From positions 434,001 to 498,000 of the forward strand of contig JASGCC010000061.1 of the NCBI GenBank assembly GCA_030067915.1: DNA of 64,000 nt. The letters are read 5' to 3'. Below the pieces are notes generated by a model, which searched no databases, was not told where the DNA came from, and saw nothing but the letters and a program-made list of their open reading frames with translations. Numbering within the stretch: the stretch's first letter is position 1; every line of letters starts with the position of its first letter. Of the stretch, positions 23,566 through 34,845 are shown piece after piece. The stretch is from Hydractinia echinata (lineage: Eukaryota > Cnidaria > Hydrozoa > Anthoathecata > Hydractiniidae). The position numbers and the translations under genes are program-made.

Positions 23566-24010
23566 CTAGTATTTAGTCCCGTGGAAAAATCCACTATAGA
23601 TACCGAATAAAAAAACAGCAAAATAGTGAGCGAAATTAACCATAAATTCATTGTTCTTTTCGTCAAAACGTTTTGTTGTTAATTCCATTCAAGCGGGAAT
23701 AAATAAAACCAATATGTTTTTCATATACAGTAGACACGTGCTTAAGGGAATAATAAAAATTAATTACCCGTGACTTTTGTGTAATAAAGTTTACATCATT
23801 ACAAAAAGGTTTTTATGAGAACAATAAAATAAGTTAACCGTGACTTTTTTAAAACAAAATTTTTAAATCAATTCGAAAAAGCACACAAAAGACAGAATAA
23901 AAATAAAAGTTTAGCAAAAGTGACATGTTACCGCGGCTGTTTCTTTAGAAAAAACAACACATCCACTTTACCTGTCACAGACACACGGAACTGGCGTATT
24001 ATTATATAGA
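23566..24010 (-). mobile_element. Non-autonomous Helitron, about 445 bp
   Basis: Minus strand: A|TCTATATAATAATACGCC at 24010. The 3' hairpin region GTGGATTTTTCCACGGGAC is followed by AAATACTAG before a host T at 23565. Both ends and the A/T target context are present, with no internal gene. Confidence 0.7.
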
Positions 24011-25317
24011 TTGTTCTTTATTTGTATCTTTGGTTACCGAGGCAACTTGTATATATACACGAACCTAGCTGTAAAATATTAGTTATGAGTAAAACTATTG
24101 TACGACACACACGTGTTTTAATCTAACCCCGACAAGACAACAATATTATCGACACCACCAAAAATAAATACGGAACATTGCGTACGAAGGTTAGACAGTA
24201 CAGGCCGATCTCGGACCTAACTGTAAACAAATGTATTAGGTCCTATTTTTTAAATTGTCATGCGATTGACCATATTGACTCTTTTTACCGATGGCTTAGG
24301 TCCAACAGACACACGTAATTAGGCTTTTTAAGATTGTCTTACACATGTTTGATAAATGTATGGCAAATAAAAAGATTTTAATATAAACTATTGACCAAAC
24401 AATATTCACATTGATTTCGTTTGCTATACAAACCTCTAAGCTTTGTGTAGCAAGTAAAAGTCCTAAAATCTGGTGTTGTAACAAGATTTTCCAACTGTTT
24501 AGCTTCACTTTAAATTAGCTGCTAGCTATATAACAACTCGGTTTCCGCTTATTAGCTCGCTTTTGGGTTACAAGAGGGAAACCTGAAGTATGCATTTTTC
24601 GACTTGCTCCGAAAAGTACTCTTGCTTTGGTGAGCGGGTTCGTGATGTAACCGTCTTCATTGATCTACTTATAGTAAGGGAATTGAAAAATGTATCTTCC
24701 GCCCGTGTCAAAATTCTTTGAGAGGCTTTTTTTCCCTAGGATTAAAAAAAATTGTTTTGATTTGCGGTTGTAGTTGCTCCCTCTAAAATCAACTTAACGA
24801 TATTCTTTCTTGGGAAACAAAATAAATCTTATTAAGAAAAGGAAGTGAAAAAGTATGTGTAAAAATAAAGGGGGCAGCTCTACAAGTTAATCTCAAACTG
24901 TAATTTTTTTCAATTTAGTTTCTTATTACGGAGTTTTATACCGTGCAGGTCTGGGCACTAGCGAAGCACTTGTAGGGACAAATGAAAAAATCATTTTATT
25001 AAATCATTTGTTTATCAACACCAATCGATTGTGTACGTTTTCGTTGATAACCTTTCAGGTTTTATGATTAAATGATTTAACTTCTCAAAACTAGTTACAA
25101 ATAAATAATTGTGCGTTCCCCTATGCTAACGAGCGCTTGAGAAACACCGCATTGTTTTTAACAAGCGACAGCGGAATTCAACACTCTACATGAAATAAAA
25201 AGGCGCGTATCTAACATAAGCGAAATAGTAGGATTGTTTTGTGAAACGACGTCGATTGATTCAAACATCTTGAAATAAATAATTTAAGTCATCCAAATGT
25301 AGTTAAGACGGGAGCAA
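24011..25317. other. Gene-free stretch
   Basis: No supported exon. A sequence near 24943-24975 (CCGTGCAGGTCTGGGCACTAGCGAA) resembles one at 8497-8520, so a further dispersed repeat is likely. Confidence 0.3.
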
Positions 25318-26859
25318 ATGCGTCAAACTGTCATCAAACAAGTCATCAAACTGTTGGATAAAAGTCTCATGAAGCTTCAAATGTTTGATGAAATCGAATT
25401 TTCCATTTGCGTCGATTCAGCAAGCACATTTCATCACAACATTCGAATTTTCTGGGATCCATTTATTTTCAAAAATACAAAATGGTGGCGGCTGATTCAA
25501 CAACGCTTGTTGTGTTGAGCGAGCTAATAGACTCCGATGATGAAAAGTCTCACAGCGGAAAAACACGCAGTTGGATCAAACGTAGAGGAGAAAATGGGTA
25601 CTTCAATAATATTATAAAAGTACTAAAAATAGAAGATCGGTTTCGATTCCGAAAAAATGTTCCGAATGGATTTTGAGTTCATTTAAACGAAGATTTTGGA
25701 TTTAATTTCGCCAAAAGAGAGACTTGGAGGAACTAATTCGCAGATGAGAGGCTAGCATTAACTCTACAGCTTTTAGCTGCCGGTGAAGCATTTTAATCTT
25801 TAAGTTTCCGATTTCGCATATCAATAAATGATGTGTCCTATATTGTCAAAGGATGTTGTAAAGCGATTGTAGAACGAATGGCCGCCGAATTCATCAAAGT
25901 CCCATCTTCTGATAAGGAGTGGCTACACATCTCACAAAAGTTTGAATACAGATGGAATTTTCCACACGCTTTAGAAGCAATCGACGGGAAGCACGTGACG
26001 ATTCGAAAACCCAAAAATGGTGACTCATTTTACTGTAATTATAAACATAGTCATTCCATTATTTTAATGGCAATTGCAGGTACTGAATATGAATTTTTAT
26101 ACGCGGATATTGGGTCCAATGGAAGGTGAATAATTCAAGAGTATGGAACAAAATATCCCTACTTTAAGGCATAGAAGATGGCACTTTCAGTCTTCCAAAG
26201 CACGGGAAATTACCCAATGGTTAAGATGTCCCGTATGTGTTTCTAGGAAATGATGCTTTCGCCCTGAAGAAGTATATGGTGAAGCCCTTTCCTCAACAAA
26301 GATTAACCGGCGAGAAGAAAATCTACAATTATACACACAGTAAAGAGCAAAGAATATCTGAAAAACCTTTTTTGGCATTTTGGCAAATAGATGGAGAGTT
26401 TTTTTTACAATCTAGAGCCGAAATACACGGGGTTTTTATAAGAAACTTGGTGAAGGGTGTAGTTCTAAAAGTTTCTTATTTGGTTTCTTTTTTTTTTTGT
26501 TAAAATATAGCTATATCCAATGAATAATAGTTCTCCGCGATGCTCAACATTTTTAGTGAGTCCAAATTTGAACAAAATCGCTTCATTTTTAAAATATTTT
26601 GTAGTTTTTTAAATCATTCCTTTTGTTTTAACTTAAAAAATGAAAACATTCGATTTTTAAATGCGTTTGAAACAAATTTGCCTCTGCAATATAATAGCTT
26701 CATTTAAATAGAAGTTTTGAACCATATTTCTGATGACTAGCAGTGAAATTATTATTTTGACAAAAAAGACAAACTTTTTTAGTTTGTACGACATGTTTCG
26801 TCTTGAACGTCAAGACATCTTTAGTTAATTTAAAATATGTACAAGTCTGTTTTATAAGC

Positions 26860-27318
26860 TTTAATCACACGATGACCTATTTTTTCTTGTTTGGCGCTTC
26901 TTCTACAGTGCAAATATTTCTTAATTGCACTCTGCGGAGTGTAATTATTTCTTAATTGCACTCTAGAATCTTAACTGCACTCTTTAAGGAGCGCCGATAA
27001 TTTAAATATTTATTTTCTCGCGATTTATGATAAGTCAAAAAAAGATATCTTTACAATGAATCGAACTAATTATAAATCGGGTAATAAAAAAATCAAAACA
27101 TTGAAATTGACATCCTGTGCTACTCTTACAAAAATAGTTCATTGTGTGATTAGCTCGTAATCGAACGTTTACTCGTGCAATTGGAAATAATCGAACTCGT
27201 AATTTTTTTGCTTTTTAAATTTATCCTCGTCCTAACGGACTCGGAAAATTAAAAGCAAAAAAAAATACTCGTTCGATTATTTCCTAATTGCACTCGTAAA
27301 CGTTCGATTACATAATAC
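26860..27318. mobile_element. Dispersed repeat, copy 1 (near-identical to 31503-31965)
   Basis: Starts TTTAATCACACGATGACC and ends near CGATTACATAATACTT. An internal hairpin pairs GTAATCGAACGTTTACTCG (about 27158) with its complement near 27290-27310. It shares nearly all its bases with the copy in the second gene-C intron. No coding capacity; probably a MITE. Confidence 0.8.
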
Positions 27319-27496
27319 TTATTACACTAAATAGCATTAAAATGTTACTATAGCAACAATTAAAAATAATTACAATATAGAACAAAAAATTAATTATATA
27401 AAAAACTGGGATACCCCAAGGGTAAAACAAAATGCCTACGTAAACAAAATAATTATAATGAATTAAGCAAAAAACTGTGAATAACAAAAGACTAAA

Positions 27497-27550
27497 GGCC
27501 TGAATACATTATCATTAGGATATTATATATTAGGATAATGTATTCAGGCC
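27497..27550. repeat. Hairpin GGCCTGAATACATTATC
   Basis: Perfect 17 bp inverted arms around a short AT-rich centre, inside the interrupted transposase relic. Confidence 0.65.
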
Positions 27551-28038
27551 ACACCTCAATAGAAGTTTTCCTTTCAAAGCAATTTCCTCAAATAAGAAGT
27601 CAAATATGGCAAAAAGTTTCTTATTTAAAAAATAGTCATAACAATGTAGTTGTAAAAGTTTCTTAATTTTTTAAGAGTCTACATGTAAATTTCTTATAAA
27701 CTGGTTTTTTATATAAAAAAGACGTGTATATGTTGAAGATATTTTTACCGCTCTTATTCAACATGCTTCTCAAAAGCCCCAGTTCAAGTAAAGTCTACCG
27801 TTCGCCCTCTTTTTCCGACACTGTTCTTGAAGATGGAGAATTAGTAGAAAGAGAATCGCGTAAAAATCAGGAACTCCACCCATTGCAAGTTCCACAAACA
27901 GGGCATAATGCATCCTGGAGTGCAAAGGCAGTTAAAGAAGCATTCATGAATTACTTTGTAAACGACGGGGCAGTTAGATGGCAGTGGAAGTTTTGTTAAA
28001 TTTTTATATACCGTAACAATTGTATTTTACGATTACTT

Positions 28039-28630
28039 TAAGGGCAGAAAATTTCGTTTATCAGAAAAAACGCGAAATTTATGGAACAAACTTTCGCGTT
28101 TCGCGGTTTTTAGAACAAATTTCGCGGAAAAAACTTTCGCGAATGAGCTAAAAATAATTTTTTTTAAATTTTTATAATTTTCTCGCTTTGTTAAAAGTAA
28201 AAAATTAGAACTTCTTCAACTTCCCATTCAGAATCAGTTTCGTCATCGGTTTCTACATCTTCACCAATGTACCGTTAAATTTTGCTACCACATAACAATT
28301 CAAATTCTTCTACCGTGACATCACAAACCGCTAGTAGATGAATATTATCATCCATTTGTCTGTCACCATCACCAAACATCGATCCACGGAAAGGATCGAT
28401 GGATAGATTGCATCTTCTCTGAGCTTAATAGCATCAAAGATTCCGGAAATTGATTTTTTATAACACGATTTGTTTAAAAACTTTCGCGTTTTTTATATTG
28501 ACTATGACTTCGCGTGAAAAAAAATTTGCGTTTTGCTGTTTTAAAATATCCGAAGGCAAAAACTTTCCCGAAAAAGGGCCAAAATAGCGAAAAACGCGAA
28601 AGTTTCTGCCCGCGAAAGATACTGCCCTTA
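28039..28630. mobile_element. MITE with TAAGGGCAG ends carrying a coding-like insert
   Basis: TAAGGGCAG at 28039 is inverted at 28622-28630 (CTGCCCTTA). Both sub-terminal zones are rich in TTTCGCG/CGCGAAA words. A reverse-strand coding-like segment lies between them (28191-28416). Confidence 0.6.
28191..28416 (-). pseudogene. Coding-like fragment captured in a MITE
   Basis: The minus-strand frame reads RCNLSIDPFRGSMFGDGDRQ...DDNIHLLAVCDVTVEEFELL, then one in-frame stop, then an acidic RYIGEDVETDDETDSEWEVE. Protein-like composition on both sides of one nonsense codon suggests a decayed exon. Family not recognised. Confidence 0.4.
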
Positions 28631-28748
28631 TAGCAATAACAAAATACCACTAGTAAATTATGGTTTAATCATGGTTTCATCATATCCATACAAGAATGTG
28701 GTAGTTGGGGCTGTAATTCGAAATAGCTGCATTGGTTTCCTCCTTGTT

Positions 28749-29770
28749 GTACTTCTCTCCAATTAACGGACACTCTAAAAGGCGGACATCTCTGATTAGC
28801 GGACACTTTGGTCATACACCGGCCGTGTTCTAGTCTCATAAAAAAATTTCCAAAAAGCGGACACTTAATTAGCGAACACTCTGATTAGCGGCCAATATTT
28901 TTTGCACCAAAGAGCAAATATGGCTTTTTTTCTCTCCAATTAGCGGACAGTCCAAAAAAATCAAAAGCGAGCAAAAAAATAGACTAAAATGAATACAGTT
29001 ATGGAGCGGTTCGAGTAATGGAGAGTTTGGAAATTTTGCTAAGTACCACAGACGCCATTTTATTCATGAGAATGAGAACTTCAAAACAAGAATATTTGTA
29101 AACACACCACTTGACATTCGAACGGCGCGTTCGAATGACTTCGTTCGAATGATCTAAGGGGCCGAACACACGTAGAAAATATTCGAATCATTAAAAAACT
29201 CTGAAATTCTTCAATTTTCATATTGTTCGAGTTATGAAGAGCGAAAATAGCCTAATATGCTTTCAAGGGACAAAAAATATTGTTCGACTTAAGGAGATTT
29301 TCGAGTTATGGAGATTCGAGTAGTAGAGAGTTGATTATGAGAGTTTATTAGGAAATTTTCACGGTGCCTACGAATTCGTTCGAGTTAAGGAGCGGTTCGA
29401 GTTAAAGGGTTTCGAGTTATGGAGAGTCCACTGTAGTTTTTCTAACATTTATTTCAAACATTTTACAACGTTTGTGTCCAGCTTGCTTTTAATGTCGTCA
29501 ATTTTCTTTTATCAACCACTTTATCAGCCATGAAAGCGATAAATAAATTTGTTTGAAAGACTTTAAAGATCTGTAAAGATTGAAAGTTTGGTTCGTTATC
29601 ATTATGTTAATATTATATTATCACTTGGTTTTTTTCCTTTGTGATACAAAAATCGGCTTCATTTTCCAATTTGCGGCTTAAAATGTAAAACTTTCCAAAA
29701 GGCGGACACTTCCAATTAGCGGACACTTTGGTCATACACCGATGGTGTCCGCTAATTGGAGAGTATACTG
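28749..29770. mobile_element. Tigger/pogo-like element with a nested related end
   Basis: The right end reads TTGGAGAGTATACTG|TA. The left end has CTCTCCAATTAACGGACACT. Both zones repeat ATTAGCGGACACTTTGGTC. A second Tigger-style end (GAGTTATGGAGAGTCCACTG, at 29412-29432) lies inside, with its own GGTTCGAGT words from about 29000, so one element is probably nested in another. No transposase is visible. Confidence 0.6.
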
Positions 29771-29819
29771 TATAATAAAATGTAAAAGTAATGAAATAAG
29801 GACAGCAAGGGAAATGCAT

Positions 29820-30481
29820 TGATGCTTAGTTCGATAGAATTTGAATGATATGCAGATAAACTTTACGCAACACTTTTTACTAATTTATAAATCTGTCTTT
29901 TCCAATAGCTTATTTAAAACTCAATAAACAACCACAATTTTGATTCGGTTAGTTTTAGCGTGTTTTATAATAAACCAGCACGGGAATAAAAACAAAAATT
30001 ACACAGGTCACTGACATGCGATATTAAAGATAAGTAGAGACACTTTCCAGAGTTGTACGTCAAAATTTTATGCAACTATGTTAAGGAAAAAACTTCTTGG
30101 CGAAAAGTTGCCAATTTGGCAGTTTTGACAACGCCAATTTTAATATTTTTGATTATCCGCTAAATTAAATTCTGCCAGATTTTCTATCACAAATTTCTTA
30201 CCGTCAAAATTTGATTTTTTATGTACACAATGTCGCAAAACGTAGCTACACGGTATATCTGAATACAAGTTTAGGAGTTTAAATCATTTAAAGGAGTTTT
30301 ATGCAATACAAAAAGTTGAGGAAATGGAGAAATGCAGTACAGCAGCGTACAAACAGATTACGAAATTTTACTTCTGACACGCAAATAGCATTAAATAACC
30401 TTATGAATATATTAATAGTCAACTATAAAAAGGCAAGCACGGTCATACTAGCAGCACTCACGGTTGTTCTGAAGAAGAGAG
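29820..30481. other. 5' flank of gene copy C
   Basis: No exon recognised. It ends in sequence alignable with the 5' flank of copy B (CAGTTGTCCTC versus CGGTTGTTCTG). Confidence 0.35.
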
Positions 30482-33400
30482 GTGACGTTAAAATTGTTTA
30501 TAACTTCAATTGCTGCATTCCTGATAATCTATGTGAAGGGAGGTCTCTATACTCCAGATGAAGATTTACCTGTTGGTGTTATAACAAAATATTTGAAGGG
30601 GGAAACTGAAGTGAGCTGTCTGTTGCAATGTGAAAGGGATGGACAATGTGATGAAGCCATGTTTAAATTGAACAATAAACAAAAAAGAAATGGAGAATGC
30701 TGGTTTGTAAAGAAAATATCTAATGATACTAAAAACGAAATCAAAAACATGAAACAGGATAAAACTATTAAAAGCTTTAAAAAGGTACGAATTAAATGAA
30801 AATATGTACATTTAAATTTTTTTTCATTTCCTTATTTATTTTTATTTTTATTTATTTATTCTTTTCATATTAAAACTTCTTGTATCGAAACATTATTCAC
30901 ATTCAGAGGATGCGACACTAGGAACACATAAATATTTATTTACCACGTTTAATTATCAAATCATATTACTAGAGCAACGATCATCACGATGACATAAAAG
31001 CTCAAGTTTCCAATAAAGACGAACATATATTATTATTATTATTTATCATTAAAGGATAGCCTCTTCAGTTCCTATTGGTACTGCTATCAACGGGGGTTCT
31101 AGTTCATTTAAAACTTCCATTTGAGCTACAAAAGTCATGCAAGCACAGCAATCGCTTAACTCGACAACCGTCTAAGATATCAATCCTATTCTCGTGCTGA
31201 ACACTAAGCAGAAAGGATACATTCACACTTTTAGAGTCTCTGACATGACTCGGCCGGGGTTTAAACCCTCCGCACCAGAAGCGAACGCTCTACCACAAGG
31301 CTAACAGTCAGTATAGCACTACTGATAATTGTATTGAAAGACTTCCATTGCTGCTAATTTTTATTTTTTAATACGAAGATTTATAATTATTTTATTGAAA
31401 ATATAGTAAATAAGCTACATTATTGTAGCTATGATTTTTTTAATATTTATTTATTTTTTTTATTAGGTTTTTAAAACGCAAAGTTTACTTCGTTATTATT
31501 ACCTTTAATCACACGATGACCTATTTTTTCTTGTTTGGCGCTTATTCTACAGTGCAAATTATATCGCAATTGCACTGTGCGGGGTGCAATTATTTCTTAA
31601 CTGCACTCTAGAATCTTAACTGCACTCTTTAAGGAGCGCCGATAATTTAAATATTTATTTTCTCGCGTTTTATGATAAGTCAAAAATAGATATCTTTACA
31701 ATGAATCGAACTAATTATAAATCGGGTAATAAAAAATCAAAACATTGAAATTGACATCCTGTGCTACTCTTACAAAAATAGTTCATTGTGTGATTAGCTC
31801 GTAATCGAACGTTTACTCGTGCAATTGGAAATAATCGAACTCGTAATTTTTTTGCTTTTTAAATTTATCCTCGTCCTAACGGACTCGGAAAATTAAAAGC
31901 AAAAAAAAATACTCGTTCGATTATATTTCCTAATTGCACTCGTAAACGTGCGATTACATATACTAATTTATTTCTTAATTAATAGCTACCTGCATTTGGC
32001 AACACTACGTGTGATCTTGGAAGATGTGTGAAAACAGACGAGTTTAAAGAATACAAACACGAATGCAGAGGTAAATTTTGTTTTCTTACAGTGGCAGCCT
32101 AAATTTTTTATAAATATATTTAATTCTAGATCAGTTGCAAGTTCATCAAGATCTCTTGCGCATTTTAGTGATTTTTGCAAAAGAAGTTGCAAATGTCGAA
32201 GACTAAAACAGTATTAAGGCCCAGATAGACGGTAAACTCTTCGCGTTCCATAAAGTTACTAAAAATAGAATAGTTTACGGAAAAGTTTAACGTGTATTGT
32301 TTCATAAACAATTCAAAAATTATTAAACGAAGAAAAAAATAGTTTACTTTAAGCCACGGGGACACGAGACAATATTTTCAGGCGATAGTAACAAATTTAA
32401 TTTTGTTACAATCGCCCGAAAATTTTATTGTGTCGCCACATCTGTGTAAATGGTACATCTCTATCAAAAAAAACGAAAACATTTTCAAATTTCCATGGCA
32501 ACAGTTTACAAGATTGAAATGTAAAACTTTTTCTGAAAACATAAAAATGGAAAGACAAATATTATTGGCAACTATTTCACTTCTTCTTGAAGATGACAAT
32601 GTGGAATATACAAAAGGTAAGAAAAAAAGTGGAAATAAACGCAAATGGATAAGACCAGGGATGCAACGAAGAAATGAAGAGGGAGCATATCATAAAATTT
32701 TCCAGGAACTAATGCGGAAAGAATCTAAAGGTTTCCGAGAATACATAAGAATTGATAAAGCTCAATATGATGAATTTGTTAAACGTTTACGACCTTATTT
32801 AACAAGGGAAGACACAATAATGCGTCAATGTATTAAACCTGAGGAAATGTGTTGCTTGACGCTCAGGTATCTTGCCAGTGGCAAGTCATATAGATCCCTG
32901 GAATATCAATTTAGAAGATGCCATTTTGACTTTTGATTATTCAGCAAAATTAATGCATTGTGATTGGTCACGCGTAAAAGTGTTGCATCAGAATTGTTGC
33001 AGCAAGTGGCGAGACGGCGAATATTCATACGCGTAACGTTTTTTTTGCTGCTGGTAACGTTTTTTTGTTACACACAACATTTTTTTGTTGCCAGTAACAA
33101 GATGCAAAATCAAATCGATTTGATTTTGTTTCTTGTTACTGGCAACAAAAATAATGTTGCGAGTAACAAAAAAATGTTGTGAGCAACAAAAAGCTTCTCT
33201 GGCGACACAAGTTAACATTTTTAGGCGATAGTAATTAACATAAATATGTTACTATCGCCTGAAAATATTGTCTCGTGTCCCCGTGGCTTTAGTTTCGAAT
33301 AAAATTAAAACAATTTGATTCTATTCTGAATAGTTAGTAAAGCTCAAAGAATGCCGACAACACACATATCTTGTACAAAAAAAACTGCAACAAACAAGAC

Positions 33401-34840
33401 ATGCTCAATACAGCTATAAACGTATAGGGGTCTTTTGATCTTAGTTCTTGCCCCGAGAGTTTATAACCAGCATTTAACCCAGCATTTTTCATCCAGAGTT
33501 TAATGATTTGGTATAAACCATACAAGACGAAGCAATAATTTAACATACTAAAATCTCTTTAACTACTTCTTCCATATGTAGCTTGTGAATAAACATAAGG
33601 ACTCGTCATCTACAATTTAACAAATAGTTTATTGATTAACAGTTTATTTGAACTGAAATTAAATTTTACAATAATTTTTTGTTTCCATTTTTGGAATAGT
33701 TTAGCGTATAGTTTACCGCCTATCAGGACCTTTACTTATGCTTTCGTCAGGTTTTCGCTTAGACTGACAGTGATACCAGCACTGTAACTAGAATTGTGGG
33801 CCGACTTAAAGGTACTAATAAAAGGTTGACAAATAATTTTTTTTAAAAAACACGCCAAAAAGTGGAGTAAAAACAAATAAAAACACTGAATGTTCATTTT
33901 CAGAACTACGTTTGCTATTTCAACTGTGTATGAAATCCTATAATCATGCTCTCATTATTTAAAACGGCATCAAAATGCAAGTTTCATCTAATTTATGGTA
34001 TCGCAGTAAAAGTTAAAAGGTATTTAAAAAATTCTTTATAGCAAACGATTCATAGGAAAAGTGAAAATAAAAATGTTACCGCACGAGGCTTTCCTATTTT
34101 CTAATCGATTGAAATACTAGGAGAATAAGGACAGTGTAAGAACGTAAAATCCTATATGTCAAAGGTGTGTGCGGTGTATAAAAAAATTGGTGTCCAGTGT
34201 ATGTCAAATTAGTGGTTGTATGACAAATGGGTGTTTAGTGTAAGACAAACATGTGTATCAATGTTATAGGGCAAACCTCCACTTCTTTAGCATTCAATTT
34301 AGCGCAATCTCGTCACATGCAGTACTGAAAGCATTCTCATTATGATTATATAAATCTTCCACGAATCTTCTTATTCTTTTTATTATAGAAGAATGGGTTT
34401 TGCTGCAACGAAGAGTTTGCGTTGGAGCACTTCCAATGCAATTCGGAAAATTCAAAATACAACAAGATGCAATTATCACTGGCATAAAACTGCAACATGT
34501 TGGTGGACCAGGCCTTGCATGCATGCCCGATGTAGCAACAACGAAATGGGGTTGTGACTTTGTGGATCCCTGGACAATCCAAAAAGTTGGTATCCTCATT
34601 GCGGATGAAGAACGGAACATACTTTTTCCAGCCAAGAAATACCCGGTGGCAAATGGTTATTATTCCATACCAGGATACAACGCCAACTCACCCTATTTGA
34701 TCTTCAATGCAACAAACCATACTGTATATAATGGACAAGAGTTAAGATTGCACTATGGTGAAGCTTTCCATGATTTTCTTGCTTTTAACAACCATGGCGT
34801 ATCTTGTGCTGATATTTTTGCAACCTTTTGTGACATATGA
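30482..34840 (+). CDS. Secreted PAN-like/EGF gene, copy C (start codon lost)
   Basis: Three exons join in phase: 30482-30784, 31986-32070 (85 bp, as in copy B) and 34389-34840, giving 279 codons before the stop. Exon 1 encodes a hydrophobic leader (TLKLFITSIAAFLIIYVKGG) and the PAN-like segment (VSCLLQCERDGQCDEAMFK, GECWF). Where copy B has ATG, this copy has GTG, and an in-frame TGA lies just upstream. Exon 2 is the EGF-like unit, but two cysteines present in copy B are replaced (FGN for CGK, HEC for CEC). Exon 3 is the full unrecognised domain (EWVLLQRRVCVGA to DIFATFCDI), and AATAAA overlaps its stop. Introns hold a SINE, a 460 bp dispersed repeat and a Harbinger element. The gene is a strong family member whose expression is doubtful. 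Confidence 0.68.
31028..31316 (-). mobile_element. tRNA-derived SINE with (AAT)n-type tail
   Basis: On the minus strand the head near 31316 has TTAGCCTTGTGGTAGAGCG (A box). GGAGGGTTTAAACCCC (B box) follows at tRNA spacing. The tail is AATAATAATAAT at 31030-31043. It lies in intron 1 of copy C. Confidence 0.7.
31503..31965. mobile_element. Dispersed repeat, copy 2 (near-identical to 26860-27318)
   Basis: Same start TTTAATCACACGATGACC, same internal hairpin and same end as copy 1, in direct orientation. Few differences between the copies suggest recent spread. It sits in intron 1 of gene copy C, just before exon 2. Confidence 0.8.
32352..33288 (+). mobile_element. Harbinger deletion derivative, 937 bp
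   Basis: Terminal inverted repeats AGCCACGGGGACACGAGACA are identical at both ends and flanked by TTA on each side (32349-32351 and 33289-33291), the expected 3 bp Harbinger target duplication. It contains the first exon of a transposase and a palindromic non-coding remainder (33030-33200) like that of the 607-1034 MITE. It lies in intron 2 of gene copy C. Confidence 0.9.
32547..32936 (+). pseudogene. N-terminal fragment of a PIF/Harbinger transposase
   Basis: From ATG at 32547, 129 codons read MERQILLATISLLLEDDN..., then RKWIRPGMQRRNEEGAYHKI, FREYIRIDKAQYDEFVKRL, and LTLRYLASGKSYRSLEYQFR. This is the standard N-terminal region ahead of the DDE core in Harbinger proteins. The frame ends in CHFDF-stop, and no nuclease domain follows within the element. 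Its frame overlaps the left inverted repeat upstream. Confidence 0.85.
33292..34388. other. Intron 2 remainder of gene copy C
   Basis: No exon recognised. A pair of similar phrases near 34180-34260 (TGTCCAGTGTATGTCAAA / TGTTTAGTGTAAGACAAA) is a minor local repeat. Confidence 0.3.
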
Positions 34841-34845
34841 ATAAA

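Larger units (their letters stand above)
25482..27999 (+). pseudogene. PIF/Harbinger transposase, decayed and interrupted
   Basis: Pieces occur in family order: MVAADSTTLVVLSELIDSDD (from 25482), a broken stretch at about 25677-25832 (LALTLQLLAAGEAF, SFRFRISINDVSYIVKG), then 25833-26129 with ALEAIDGKHVTIRKPKNG and ADIGSNGR. 26130-26455 has LGNDAFALKKYMVKPFPQQR and NYTHSKEQRISE. 27739-27999 has NMLLKSPSSSKVYRSPSFSD through AVRWQWKFC-stop. The D, D, D/E positions of the DDE nuclease (AIDG, ADIG, GNDAF, RISE) are recognisable. Several stops and frameshifts separate the pieces, and about 1.3 kb of repeat DNA (including 26860-27318) lies before the last one. It is related to, but distinct from, the Harbinger N-terminal fragment at 32547. 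Confidence 0.85.

Noticed and set aside
34294..34635. Minus-strand frame of 113 codons over the copy C terminal exon
   Set aside because: Antisense shadow of the real exon. The same applies to 11071-11451, 20044-20265 and 30547-30811.
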